A stretch of 64,000 bases of DNA, from positions 1 to 64,000 of the forward strand of contig JANWLA010000041.1 of assembly GCA_025451075.1 (NCBI GenBank), read 5' to 3'. A program made the translations under genes and the position numbers. Positions 39,690 to 49,546 of the stretch are shown piece after piece. The notes beneath the pieces are model-generated. The model worked only from the letters and a program-made list of their open reading frames with translations. It had not been told where the DNA came from and ran no database searches. Numbering within the stretch: position 1 is the stretch's first letter; each line of letters starts with the position of its first letter. This DNA comes from Nitrosotalea sp. (lineage in GTDB: Archaea; Thermoproteota; Nitrososphaeria; Nitrososphaerales; Nitrosopumilaceae).

Positions 39690-40250
39690 TTATAGTGATT
39701 TTGCCAAGAGTTGTGTCACTCGAAGAGGTTCTGGGACAGAGCCCTGAAGAGTAAAACGGTCTAGTAATTTTTGTGCCTCTTTTGAGGTACAACCATCAGT
39801 TCTAAGATAAAGATCATAACCTGTGTGTAATCGAATCGTTTCCCTCTTGCCAAGTTTACGATATCTTTCAATCTTATTCTCATACGAACCAGGAAAATGA
39901 CGTTTTATTGCAGATTCTATTCCTCTGGATTTCTCATAAGTTACGCCAATTACCGGCAATCCGGTTTTCTTTCCAATCATAGTAACATCTACGATGTTAT
40001 ACATTGCAATTACAAGTCCAGAAATCAAGATAAAACTAATGTCATCTCGTTGAAGTTTAGAGTACATCGTAAGAATTGAATCAGTTGCATCATCTCCGCC
40101 AATGGTACAATGACCAAAAACAAACCCATCAATTACAAAATCCCTGCGCATCACTATGCCTGCAAGCCTTGATTTTTTATCACCTTGCTTGAAGCTCTCG
40201 GCAATCACCAGTCCCCTTAGGCCTTTCTTTTCAAGATGGATGTGACTCAT
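39690..40250 (-). CDS. DUF99-family protein (EndoV-like fold)
   Basis: LRGLVIAESFKQGDKKSRLAGIVMRRDFVIDGFVFGHCTIGGDDATDSI; start MSHIHLEKKG. Confidence 0.82.
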   Translation of the reverse strand: MSHIHLEKKGLRGLVIAESFKQGDKKSRLAGIVMRRDFVIDGFVFGHCTIGGDDATDSILTMYSKLQRDDISFILISGLVIAMYNIVDVTMIGKKTGLPVIGVTYEKSRGIESAIKRHFPGSYENKIERYRKLGKRETIRLHTGYDLYLRTDGCTSKEAQKLLDRFTLQGSVPEPLRVTQLLAKSL

Positions 40251-40368
40251 TTTTCTTGCTTCTTGCAAACCGCCTGTAGACCAAACCTACAACTACCATG
40301 CAGACTGCAGTAAGAACAGACCATGATGTAAGAGCAGTAGTATCAACAAGAGTCAAATCTTGCAACAT
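40231..40368 (-). CDS. 45-aa single-TM microprotein
   Basis: Hand translation MLQDLTLVDTTALTSWSVLTAVCMVVVGLVYRRFARSKKNESHPS; overlaps the DUF99 start. Confidence 0.5.
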   Translation of the reverse strand: MLQDLTLVDTTALTSWSVLTAVCMVVVGLVYRRFARSKKNESHPS

Positions 40369-40427
40369 ATTATCCAGCAGACCTATTTTAGTGAATTTAA
40401 AACCAGGATATCATCAAAGCGATGAAA

Positions 40428-41348
40428 TTATTTTATAATTTTTCCGCTGCCCACAATGCGTATAGATGCAGACTCGGGTTTTAAAATAACGCACGTATCC
40501 CCTTTTTCATATACCGTAGATTTACCAAGTGAGAGTTTCATCGGATTAAGCGAGATTATTTTTACAGGTCGTATTTGCAATCCAATGCTTACAAGAAACA
40601 TTTGGTTTTCGGCCACTTTGTCTTTGAAAAATTTACTTTGGGTATAACCAATCTCAATTTCTTGTGAGACTAACATTGTATCAGGCATGCAAAGCACATC
40701 ACCTCGTTGGACATCATCAGGCCCTGCACCTTTTACTGCCAGGCCCACTCGTGCAGGAGAGACTGCATCTTCAACAGAATCATCATGCATTTGAATTGAT
40801 TTTATTACGACATCAGATCCTTTTGGGAATAGTTTCAAATTTTCATACACCTTGATTTTTCCTTGCGTTATTTTTCCAAGAATTACTGTTCCAACGCCTT
40901 TTACATCAAAACAATGATCAATTACAATTACTGGCTTGCCTTCTTTTGAGATAGGCTCAAGCAGGTCAATTTCTTTTTTTAGGTTTTCAGATTCTACCAA
41001 CTTGTATTGTTCTACTACAGTTCCTTTTATCATAGAAAGCAAAGTGTTCTTGTCAACATCAAAGGAATGTGATAGAATACCTTGTTTTTTTCCAAGTACG
41101 TCAAGTGCAATTATCTGCTCGCCCGTAAATTTATCAAGTTTTGCCACATGAAATATGACATACTCTCCCATGCTTATGGCCTGAAATAAGGACTGGATTT
41201 TATCTGGAAATGAAGTAGGCAGTGTCCAAGTTCGTAAAATCCCAGATTCTTTTCTGTCATAAATTGTAATATCTGTAGTTGTGCCCTTTTTTCCAAAATC
41301 CTTTGCAAGTGATTCATCACCAAGAAGTGTAAAGTTGATAGACTTCAT
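40428..41348 (-). CDS. EF-Tu/SelB-like protein lacking GTPase motifs
   Basis: C-terminal translation-factor beta-barrel pattern (FDVKGVGTVILGKITQGKIKVYENLKLFPKG; VGLAVKGAGPDDVQRGDVL); no GxxxxGK(S/T) or NKxD. Confidence 0.75.
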   Translation of the reverse strand: MKSINFTLLGDESLAKDFGKKGTTTDITIYDRKESGILRTWTLPTSFPDKIQSLFQAISMGEYVIFHVAKLDKFTGEQIIALDVLGKKQGILSHSFDVDKNTLLSMIKGTVVEQYKLVESENLKKEIDLLEPISKEGKPVIVIDHCFDVKGVGTVILGKITQGKIKVYENLKLFPKGSDVVIKSIQMHDDSVEDAVSPARVGLAVKGAGPDDVQRGDVLCMPDTMLVSQEIEIGYTQSKFFKDKVAENQMFLVSIGLQIRPVKIISLNPMKLSLGKSTVYEKGDTCVILKPESASIRIVGSGKIIK

Positions 41349-41552
41349 TTTACTTGTAAAACCTATTATCTAGTAAAATATCTTGTGAAATTCAAGCATA
41401 GTTGAAGAAAATTTTTTTTGTGATTATATCATTTGATTATTCCAGATCAGCACACAATCACCGTATTTTATCATGAAAATGTATTCAGGGGTAAAAAATT
41501 AAAAAAGAACAGTGTGTTTTTCACGAATGCTTGCAGCCGTATATGACGTGAC

Positions 41553-42035
41553 TTACCATCCGCGCTGAATCAGTATTTGTGCAACTGCTGGATCTACACA
41601 GGCTGGTGAGCCGTCTTCTGCTTTTAGAAGCAGTGTAAAGCCTTGTTTGCATTGTACATCTTTTGGAAGAACTCCAGATTTTACTTGTTCCAACGGAGGC
41701 AACATTTTAGGTGTTGATACGGTAGAATTTGTGGGCATGGTTTTGTTCATACCATGATGTAACATTGCGTATTGATCCATAGCTGTTTGGTTTGTGCCCG
41801 GTGGCATCATTCCTGTTTTATTCATACCTGAATTCATGCTGGTGTTATTCATACCAGTTTGATTCATACCTGGTGACATCATTGCAGTTTTATTCATGCT
41901 AGTTTGGTTTGTACCTGAATTACCAGTCATATTTTGAGATGTAGAATTTGTTGTTGCATATGACAGACCTACTGGTAAAATCATGGCGCTTGCCAAAAAC
42001 ATTGCAATAATTACCATTGCGTTAATTTTCAACAA
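41553..42035 (-). CDS. secreted Met/Asn/Thr-rich repeat protein with 'PLEQ-SG' domain
   Basis: Signal peptide, NQTGMNNTSMNSGMNKTGMM repeats, PPLEQVKSGVLPKDVQCKQGFTLLLKAEDGSPAC...RGW. Confidence 0.78.
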   Translation of the reverse strand: MLKINAMVIIAMFLASAMILPVGLSYATTNSTSQNMTGNSGTNQTSMNKTAMMSPGMNQTGMNNTSMNSGMNKTGMMPPGTNQTAMDQYAMLHHGMNKTMPTNSTVSTPKMLPPLEQVKSGVLPKDVQCKQGFTLLLKAEDGSPACVDPAVAQILIQRGW

Positions 42036-42152
42036 GTGTACTTTTTTTATTAACTATTTAAGGTAAAAGAAGAAATTCCTGTCATCTCGAATGTGAAAAT
42101 TTTTACACCAATTGGAAAACAGATGTGTTTGTTAAATAATGCCAGGTCGTGG

Positions 42153-43031
42153 TTATTGATGCAACACAACTGCAAGAATTAAATCTACTTTGTAGTTTAA
42201 CTCTAGTCTTGGATTCACATCTAGCTTCCATGAAATAAAACTTGGTTTGCCAGTGCCATCAATTATCTTGAATCCGGCTTGCTTTAATTTTGATCTTAAG
42301 GATTTTGCATCAAGACTGACTTTGACAGAGCTTTTTCCTCTTTCATAATCATAAGGGTCAGATATTATTACAAACTTTTGTGCTTGCAATTTGATAGTTT
42401 TTAAAAGTTTTATTGGCTCGATTAATTCCAACACGTTAAGGGCCATAACAGCATCAAACTTCATAGTGCCAAAGGGCATGGACAAAGAATCAGCTAGAAA
42501 GAAATCCACATTACTGATTTTACGTTTCTTTGCCTCCAGCAAGGCAAAAAAGGACTTATCAATACCAAAGATTTTTCCATGATACTTTGCTGCAATCGCA
42601 GACATTGTGCCTATCGAACAGCCATGTTCTATGACAAAATTGCAATGCTGGAGTTTTTTGACTATATTGCTTGTGTTTATTTGAAATGCTGAAGGTTTGC
42701 TTTTCTTGTATGTTACAGCCCAATTTTTTTCAAGATCGGTCGTGTCATCCCCAACCTTTTGTATTTGTTGCAGAGATTTTCTTATCAAGTATTTTATTTT
42801 TTTATTTTTTACGTTCAGCAAGAGGTACCCACCCAATTTGGCCCTAATAGAAAAAAACATGGAAAGATCTTCAACAAGAAATGGAACAGAGTTAATTATT
42901 GGATAAATGCCATTACATCTAGTACAAGAGAGCAGTCCTTCAATGATTTCTTTTTGTATTTCAAAGGCTTCCAATTCCAAGGTATACCCACATTTTACGC
43001 ACCTCAAATACGGTAGACTAGATTTGTGCAA
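42153..43031 (-). CDS. SAM-dependent methyltransferase with N-terminal Trm112-like zinc ribbon
   Basis: YLRCVKCGYTLELE...CTRCNGIYPIINSVPFLV; EHGCSIGTMSAIAAKYHGKIFGID; FDAVMALNVLELIE. Confidence 0.82.
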   Translation of the reverse strand: MHKSSLPYLRCVKCGYTLELEAFEIQKEIIEGLLSCTRCNGIYPIINSVPFLVEDLSMFFSIRAKLGGYLLLNVKNKKIKYLIRKSLQQIQKVGDDTTDLEKNWAVTYKKSKPSAFQINTSNIVKKLQHCNFVIEHGCSIGTMSAIAAKYHGKIFGIDKSFFALLEAKKRKISNVDFFLADSLSMPFGTMKFDAVMALNVLELIEPIKLLKTIKLQAQKFVIISDPYDYERGKSSVKVSLDAKSLRSKLKQAGFKIIDGTGKPSFISWKLDVNPRLELNYKVDLILAVVLHQ

Positions 43032-43074
43032 TGAAATTCAACAACCAGCAAGAGATTAAATCTATAACTATTTT

Positions 43075-43890
43075 CTACTCTGAAATTTTATTCTCTTGGA
43101 ATGGTCCAGAGTTATACCAACAATACCTAAAGTAATCTAGGCACCATTCATGGAACAGTTGGTCTTTACTGTAAAACATTTCCCGCATGTCAGCGTCGCC
43201 ATCAAGGGTGGGAAACAAGATGCATGCTTCTTTTTCGTTCAGGACAACAACTACTTTGACGCCTTCCTTCATTTTTCTTTCAACCAATCCCTTGTCAAGC
43301 AATTCCTTTATCCCCAACTTGTTGAGCAGTTCTTTTCTTCCCTTGGGTACGATTACTGAATCAGAAAATATGTAGTTGAGCAAAATACCTCGCTTTACTC
43401 TTGCAAGTAATGGTTCAATCAAATCCAAGGGAACCTCTGTAAACAATTCGTAAATGTATTCATCAGCGTTTTTGTAAACATGTTTCCATTGTTCTAGTAC
43501 ATTGACAAATCCCTTGATCTGTTGCCCTGCTGCCAATGCACCAATTCGTTGGATGAATTTCATTGGAATGTCACCAAAATCATGAGTTTCAAAATATTTT
43601 CTGTTCTTTGATAAAAATAACAACGATGGAACCTGCGTGCACATTGTTTTTCCATATGTGGTTAGATCATAGTATCCGTCTTTGTCCTTCATTATCAGGC
43701 CAGCATTTGAGAGACGCTCAAAGTTCCGGTGCACTTCTTGTACGGTTGCATGTAACTCTTTTGCCATGTTAGAAATTTTTGATTTTTGTTCTAATAGTTT
43801 GAAGATTATCTTTAGTCTTTGTTCACTTGCAAGCTCTAGAAAATCATTTGCGGCATTTTCATAAATTGTTCCCACGACAGATTTATTCAA
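43075..43890 (-). CDS. winged-helix transcriptional regulator (DUF1724-like effector region)
   Basis: FLELASEQRLKIIFKLLEQKSKISNMAKELHATVQEVHRNFERLSNAGLI. Confidence 0.8.
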   Translation of the reverse strand: MNKSVVGTIYENAANDFLELASEQRLKIIFKLLEQKSKISNMAKELHATVQEVHRNFERLSNAGLIMKDKDGYYDLTTYGKTMCTQVPSLLFLSKNRKYFETHDFGDIPMKFIQRIGALAAGQQIKGFVNVLEQWKHVYKNADEYIYELFTEVPLDLIEPLLARVKRGILLNYIFSDSVIVPKGRKELLNKLGIKELLDKGLVERKMKEGVKVVVVLNEKEACILFPTLDGDADMREMFYSKDQLFHEWCLDYFRYCWYNSGPFQENKISE

Positions 43891-43997
43891 AGTGTAAATG
43901 TAAATCTTACTGACCCAAATTCCAATAAAATTATCGTTATCAGAAAATTCAGAGCCATATTGTTAGACTAAAATATCATCGCGTAACTTGGATAGAT

Positions 43998-44366
43998 ATG
44001 ATAACAGTGGATTGTAGAGCGATGCCTTCCCTAAAGTCACCCCTTGCAGTCTATACATCAGACCAGGTAGGAGCAATACCTGCATTGAAGATACACGAGT
44101 TTATGCTTGCCCCCCTAAGTGATGAGGGAGTGGATGCAGCCAGGGTCATAAAAGCAATCAAGGACTTTTTAAATTCAGTATCAATTGAGACGCACTTTGC
44201 AGTAATACAAAACAAAAATGTAATCTCAATAGTTGCACTAGATGATTTCAAGTTAGAAATTCCGCCAGCAAATCCAACGGATCAATTTTTTTCATGCGTA
44301 CATTGCGGCCATGTAACCCAATTTGAGACAGTGCACAACAATCACATGAAAATCCATTACCTTTGA
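43998..44366 (+). CDS. small protein with C-terminal C2H2 zinc finger
   Basis: FFSCVHCGHVTQFETVHNNHMKIHYL*. Confidence 0.7.
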   Translation: MITVDCRAMPSLKSPLAVYTSDQVGAIPALKIHEFMLAPLSDEGVDAARVIKAIKDFLNSVSIETHFAVIQNKNVISIVALDDFKLEIPPANPTDQFFSCVHCGHVTQFETVHNNHMKIHYL

Positions 44367-44376
44367 GGTAGAGTTT

Positions 44377-45945
44377 TCATTTTCTCTTCCTAGTAAATAA
44401 CAACATTCCAATAGAAACGCCAATAGATATAGGCACACCAACAGCTGCCAAAATGACGGCATTGTACAGGTCATTGGCATGACTGTTTTCTGCGTAGACT
44501 TGAACTGCTGGAACTTTTGATGGTGGTCCAAGATGTAAGAGGTCTCCATGGTTTAGATTAACCATATTGCCAAACGTATTTCCATAATCATTGCTTGCAA
44601 CTAAAAACAAATCATCGCCTGGCAAAGAAGTATTCATTGCAATGTAAACATTTTTGCCTAACGATATCATTTGTGTTTGGAAATAATCTTGTTTTTCATC
44701 TGTTAGCTTGATGGCATCATCAAAGATAGTACCGTTATCCATGCTTTTTCTAATAAAGACCTCCTCTTTGTCTCCAAATTTATTTCCCCATGAGACAAAC
44801 ACACTATTCCCAGATGCTGCAATATTTGACCAGTAACTTGTTCCCACGGGACCACTCATATCAAGAGGTTCACTGAATGTATTTCCACCATCATGGCTTT
44901 GTGTAAGAAATATGCCAGATGTTGGACTAGGCCCAAAGCCAATACCCTTGTTCACAATGTTTCCGTTATCATATTTCCATATCACATAGAGATCCTTTCC
45001 TGATGCCACCATGTGTGGAGAGCTTGATTCGCCCAATTTTTGCCCAATTATTTGCGGATTATTAAAACTATTTCCACCATCATTACTTTTTGCAAGGAAC
45101 ACGTCTACTTCATCCCCAGCAAGCTGACCCCATACTGCATATACATTATTCTCAGATGAATACACATCCAAGTCTACAGGGTTTACAACAGTTGCAATGT
45201 GAAGTGGAATTTCAAATGTTGCACCATTATCAATGCTCTTCCAAAGCAAAATATCATAACTACAAACATTAGGATTGTCTGAACAGCCAATTTCATCTTC
45301 CCCTGTTATGTAGATTACATTCCCAACTTTTTGCATCGAAGTATCAAATGTCATCAAATGTCCAGATGCAGGCAACAATTTCACCTTGTTTCCAAATGTA
45401 GTGCCATTGTCATAGCTTGTCACAAGATAATCAGCGGTATCATATGGAGGAGCATCACCTGTTTCTGTAATCAAAGCATACACATTGGTTCCATCAGACA
45501 TAAGATGATTTACTACAGAATTTGCAGACATGTTGGCATCCAATACAATAGTGGCAGCAAATGTTTTTCCATCATCTGCACTTTTTGTAAACAACACACT
45601 AGACGGAGGATAACCAACACCGCCAGAAAGCCACGCCATGTATATGTTATTTCCAGAGGCCGCCATTAGTGGTGAATTTCCAGTTTCACCATCAAGCATG
45701 ATTGGACTAGTAAAACTATGACCTGCATCAGTACTCCTTGTAAAAAATACATGAGATGTTCCTCCATTATTGCCATTTTCTTGGTATGTGACATAGACAT
45801 TGTTCCCTACAGAGACCATGTTAGAGAATTGATAATGTATAACTTGTACAGGCCCTCCAAGAGATATCTGGCCAAAGGCTGGGCTTGCAGATTGAATTGC
45901 AATCATGCCAAATACAATCAAAATTGCAAGGTGTAAAGTTTTCAT
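44377..45945 (-). CDS. secreted BNR/sialidase-like repeat protein, C-terminal TM anchor
   Basis: Repeated S.D.G.TF blades (STDAGHSF, SADDGKTF, SIDNGATF, SNDGGNSF, SHDGGNTF); TM then RKRK. Confidence 0.85.
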   Translation of the reverse strand: MKTLHLAILIVFGMIAIQSASPAFGQISLGGPVQVIHYQFSNMVSVGNNVYVTYQENGNNGGTSHVFFTRSTDAGHSFTSPIMLDGETGNSPLMAASGNNIYMAWLSGGVGYPPSSVLFTKSADDGKTFAATIVLDANMSANSVVNHLMSDGTNVYALITETGDAPPYDTADYLVTSYDNGTTFGNKVKLLPASGHLMTFDTSMQKVGNVIYITGEDEIGCSDNPNVCSYDILLWKSIDNGATFEIPLHIATVVNPVDLDVYSSENNVYAVWGQLAGDEVDVFLAKSNDGGNSFNNPQIIGQKLGESSSPHMVASGKDLYVIWKYDNGNIVNKGIGFGPSPTSGIFLTQSHDGGNTFSEPLDMSGPVGTSYWSNIAASGNSVFVSWGNKFGDKEEVFIRKSMDNGTIFDDAIKLTDEKQDYFQTQMISLGKNVYIAMNTSLPGDDLFLVASNDYGNTFGNMVNLNHGDLLHLGPPSKVPAVQVYAENSHANDLYNAVILAAVGVPISIGVSIGMLLFTRKRK

Positions 45946-45946
45946 T

Positions 45947-47356
45947 TTACTTACCTCCAGTGGAATTGATAAAATTACCAGATGGTAATACTATGACTTG
46001 ACCTCTCAACCATGGTCCAGGTTCTCCATGATATCCATAAGTTCCAGGGTTATCAAATGTGTAAACCCATGTTTGATTTGTGGTCAGAGAATTTGATCTG
46101 AATTGTCCCTTGTCTCCCACTATAGCATACATTGAATCATCCGCGTTTGTCCACTGGACAGTATTATTTACGCCAATCTGCACTGTCACTGTTTGAGGCG
46201 TAACATGTCTTCCAAATGTACTCAAGGCAGGTGGAATTAGAATCTGCGTCATGTTGTTTTCTCTAGGTATGCAATAATTATTGTCGTCCTTGTCTATTTC
46301 ATAACAAAGCATTCCATGAGACTCTCGAATATTTTTACAGTTTTGATCACAGATTATTTGGTGTGGCGGGTTAAATGTGACACTGCCCATGTTGCCACAG
46401 TCATTATCCATAGGATAGCTTGCATTGTAAATTACAAGTTTTCTTGTGTCTATTGCGACAGACGCATACCATCCCTTATCACAGGCAACCTTAGGATTTC
46501 CAGAATTGGGCGGAAGGTACAGTCCAAGTTGTGAAAAATGTATGTCATACTTGTCATTTCCAATATAATTTCCCCCAGTAAACTTCCATCCAGTTTTGGA
46601 CCATTGCCTTAATGGTGCAAGATTCATGACATCATAGAAGAACTTGTCTTGCTGTACCTGAGTTGAATATCCTGCGTCAAGAAGAGAAGACATGGGATTT
46701 ACAGCCCAACCCCTGATGACTAGGTTAGCCAAGTCATCTGGCAAGATACATGCAGGCATGCTGTCTTCTTTTTTGATTGTCAATACCAGATTGTCACATT
46801 TCACATCATTTGGTGCAATTCCTAGCCTGACCTGTTGCAGAGGCGGTGGGTGTACCATATCGATTGTAGATGTATCATCATAAATTGTAAACATGAATGA
46901 TTTTGAGATGGTCTTTTCTCCACCTGATGGACCAGAACTTGTTTGATTGTATAGCAGATATGAGAATGTCACAGTTGCATTTGTAATTCCTGCAGATGTT
47001 GCAGTGTAAACAAGATTAGAGCTTGGCTCTATAGTACGAATTTGTTGTCCCGGGTTTAATGTCTGCACAATATCTCTTGGGATACAGGACCCTTTTGTGT
47101 CAGATGTTGCATGATTATCAAAGAATATTGAAAAAAAATCTCGGCATGCATGTTCCTGTACATATATCGCATGAGTAGAGTTGTTGACCAGAGTTGCACT
47201 AACTGTAAATGTATTCCCAACTTTGATGATTGGAGGATCTACTTGTAGGTTGATTACAGTTACACCAGCAACAGTTGAATCGGCAAAGACATTGTGATCA
47301 ACTATACCAAGAGATGCACATGAGATCATAATTATTAAAAGAGGAATTGTTTTCAT
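45947..47356 (-). CDS. secreted protein: CARDB-like + 'PLQQ' domain + degenerate cupredoxin-like domain
   Basis: VINLQVDPPIIKVGNTFTVSATLVNNS; PPLQQVRLGIAPNDVKC; NTVQWTNADDS...GTYGYHGEPGPWLRGQVIVLP. Confidence 0.8.
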   Translation of the reverse strand: MKTIPLLIIMISCASLGIVDHNVFADSTVAGVTVINLQVDPPIIKVGNTFTVSATLVNNSTHAIYVQEHACRDFFSIFFDNHATSDTKGSCIPRDIVQTLNPGQQIRTIEPSSNLVYTATSAGITNATVTFSYLLYNQTSSGPSGGEKTISKSFMFTIYDDTSTIDMVHPPPLQQVRLGIAPNDVKCDNLVLTIKKEDSMPACILPDDLANLVIRGWAVNPMSSLLDAGYSTQVQQDKFFYDVMNLAPLRQWSKTGWKFTGGNYIGNDKYDIHFSQLGLYLPPNSGNPKVACDKGWYASVAIDTRKLVIYNASYPMDNDCGNMGSVTFNPPHQIICDQNCKNIRESHGMLCYEIDKDDNNYCIPRENNMTQILIPPALSTFGRHVTPQTVTVQIGVNNTVQWTNADDSMYAIVGDKGQFRSNSLTTNQTWVYTFDNPGTYGYHGEPGPWLRGQVIVLPSGNFINSTGGK

Positions 47357-47568
47357 TTTTTTCTTGCTCCTGCATAAATTGCAATTCCCACAACTACAGA
47401 TATGATTACCACAACCGCAGGAATAGTAAATTGCTCTTGTAATGTATTATCCGTATAAGTATATGTAGTTGCATTTTCAGGAGTTGAACTAAATTCTTGA
47501 TCAGTTGCAAATGCTTGCAGTGTTACAATGGACAATCCCATAATTATTGTAAGATGTAGAGTTTTCAT
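47353..47568 (-). CDS. small secreted/membrane protein
   Basis: MKMKTLHLTIIMGLSIVTLQAFA-type signal and C-terminal TM IPAVVVIISVVVGIAIYAGARKK; start trimmed from 47592. Confidence 0.65.
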   Translation of the reverse strand: MKTLHLTIIMGLSIVTLQAFATDQEFSSTPENATTYTYTDNTLQEQFTIPAVVVIISVVVGIAIYAGARKK

Positions 47569-47617
47569 TTTGTACCTGTACTGGATATGCATGCTTTAAA
47601 AAACTGGTGTAGGATTC
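47569..47617 (-). promoter_or_regulatory. shared promoter module, copy P2
   Basis: Minus strand CCTACACCAGTTTTTTAAAGCATGCATATCCAGTACAGGTACAAA-ATG. Confidence 0.6.
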
Positions 47618-47662
47618 TTCTGTTTTTTATGAATATCTAGAGTTTTCATTTTCCATTCAACT

Positions 47663-49546
47663 CTATTTTTCTGTAGACAGGGGAGGTAAAATTTTAACCG
47701 GAACATAAAATGGAATTAATTGCATTGCTCTAGCTGTATAATATTTTTGAGCATCAGGAATCATGTGATAGACTGATGTGTAAAGACCGATTTGTATCAC
47801 TCCATAATTGCCTGTACCTACACTAGACCACGGGATGTCTGAATCTTCTATATAGGTTCCAGCAATCTGTACTTTTTCTTGAGTTGTGGAATTGTCAACA
47901 TGGGCATTTGCAGATGGATCTGGATAAGAAGGCCCATTTCCAGTGCTTAGAGAATGTAACGCATTTTTATCAAAAACAAGTTTTATTATTTTCGGGCTGC
48001 TTTCAATTTTGTTCGCAAAGACACCCCCAAGCAAGAGATAGCTGTTCCCGTCAGTTGCATTTACCACTGCATCATAGCTGATATGAGGTGGAAGTGAGTC
48101 AAGTGACATTCCAGGAAAGACTTTGAAATCATCATGTATGTTTTGGATTTTTTGTCTTGCTAATTCTTTTTTCATTTCATCTTTTATCAGAAAACTTCCA
48201 AGTTGGTCATAGAAAGCGTCTTTGTATTTTTCATAATAGGCTTTTAGTTGTTCTGGCGTTTTGTTTTTCCATTCATCTACAGTTTGTGACAGGTAGGTGG
48301 CATCATCTGTAACCTTCGACTCGGTGTAATTAGTCGAAGACGATACTTGATTATCAGTACTAACCAATAATTTCATTTTTCCATCATAAAATGTCAGACC
48401 TGCCTGCGGGTTTGTATGATTGCTAAACATGGTTTGTTTTGGATATATTGGACACGGCTGAGAATCCGCAAACATGTGTAACAATTCATGAATACCATCA
48501 GAAAACTTGGCATCAGCCCAATAGTAAGAACCGCCTCCAGACATTATTTCACCCACGGTATCATTGCTTCCGCAACCACCACTAGGCAACCCCCCTCGAA
48601 ACCCTGGAGGAAACAAGGTAAAAACCACATCATGAAATGAAACTTGCACGGGATTAGAATAAGCAGTATCAGTGTAGTTTGGTGTTACAAAATAATAGGT
48701 CTGATTTCCAAATGTAATTATTCCGGCATTATCTTCCAATCCCATGATTCTGTTAGGCAGCGGTTTGATGGAATCTATTGGTTGCATTGCCCATCCCCAT
48801 TTACGTTCAACAAGCTTTTGTGCTGTTTGTGGTCTTGCACAAGCAGGAGAACCATCTTTTGTTTTGATTACAAGCTGAAGACCTTGTCCGCATTTTACAT
48901 TATCTGCTGCAATACCAGACTTGAATTGCTGCAACGGAGATGCATTTTTGATTTTAGATACAGTAGTGGAATTGGCATATTTTGAAATGTTTCCCTTGTC
49001 GTCTATTGACCACCAGGAATCAAATGTTGGAGGATGGGTTTGATCAACTATACCATTAGTATAAACAAGAGCCAGAACTTCGATATGAAAATGATAAGTG
49101 CCTGGCGTAAATGCAGACATTTCTATGGGAAGTATGTCATTATTTGACATCATTCCTCCCAGGACTGGTTCTGCAGTACCATTTATGACCCATTTTCCGG
49201 TGTCGCTACCAGGAGAGAATTTCAGTGTCATGGAACCAGTGTGAGTAAAAAATAATTCATGTATCAAAATAGTATCATCTTTTGTGGCATTGACAAAAAA
49301 ACTGACATTTTTTACCAGTGTCTTATTTTTTTCGTCAAAGAATTCAAGATAAAGATCTTTTGTGGAATTGGGAGATACTTGATCAAATTTGTCATACAGG
49401 ACTAGAGACATGTTTGAAAGGTCAGGACTGTGAGCATCAAATCCAGTCAAGGAACCAGAGTCAGATAAGGCAAAAGGAAGTTGAATCAGAATGGACATTG
49501 TAACCCCAATCAAGGCTGAAATTATGAGAATTTGTAGAGTTGTCAT
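47663..49546 (-). CDS. large secreted protein with 'PLQQ-SGI' domain
   Basis: Signal peptide (MTTLQILIISALIG); SPLQQFKSGIAADNVKCGQGLQLVIKTKDGSPAC...WGWA. Confidence 0.78.
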   Translation of the reverse strand: MTTLQILIISALIGVTMSILIQLPFALSDSGSLTGFDAHSPDLSNMSLVLYDKFDQVSPNSTKDLYLEFFDEKNKTLVKNVSFFVNATKDDTILIHELFFTHTGSMTLKFSPGSDTGKWVINGTAEPVLGGMMSNNDILPIEMSAFTPGTYHFHIEVLALVYTNGIVDQTHPPTFDSWWSIDDKGNISKYANSTTVSKIKNASPLQQFKSGIAADNVKCGQGLQLVIKTKDGSPACARPQTAQKLVERKWGWAMQPIDSIKPLPNRIMGLEDNAGIITFGNQTYYFVTPNYTDTAYSNPVQVSFHDVVFTLFPPGFRGGLPSGGCGSNDTVGEIMSGGGSYYWADAKFSDGIHELLHMFADSQPCPIYPKQTMFSNHTNPQAGLTFYDGKMKLLVSTDNQVSSSTNYTESKVTDDATYLSQTVDEWKNKTPEQLKAYYEKYKDAFYDQLGSFLIKDEMKKELARQKIQNIHDDFKVFPGMSLDSLPPHISYDAVVNATDGNSYLLLGGVFANKIESSPKIIKLVFDKNALHSLSTGNGPSYPDPSANAHVDNSTTQEKVQIAGTYIEDSDIPWSSVGTGNYGVIQIGLYTSVYHMIPDAQKYYTARAMQLIPFYVPVKILPPLSTEK

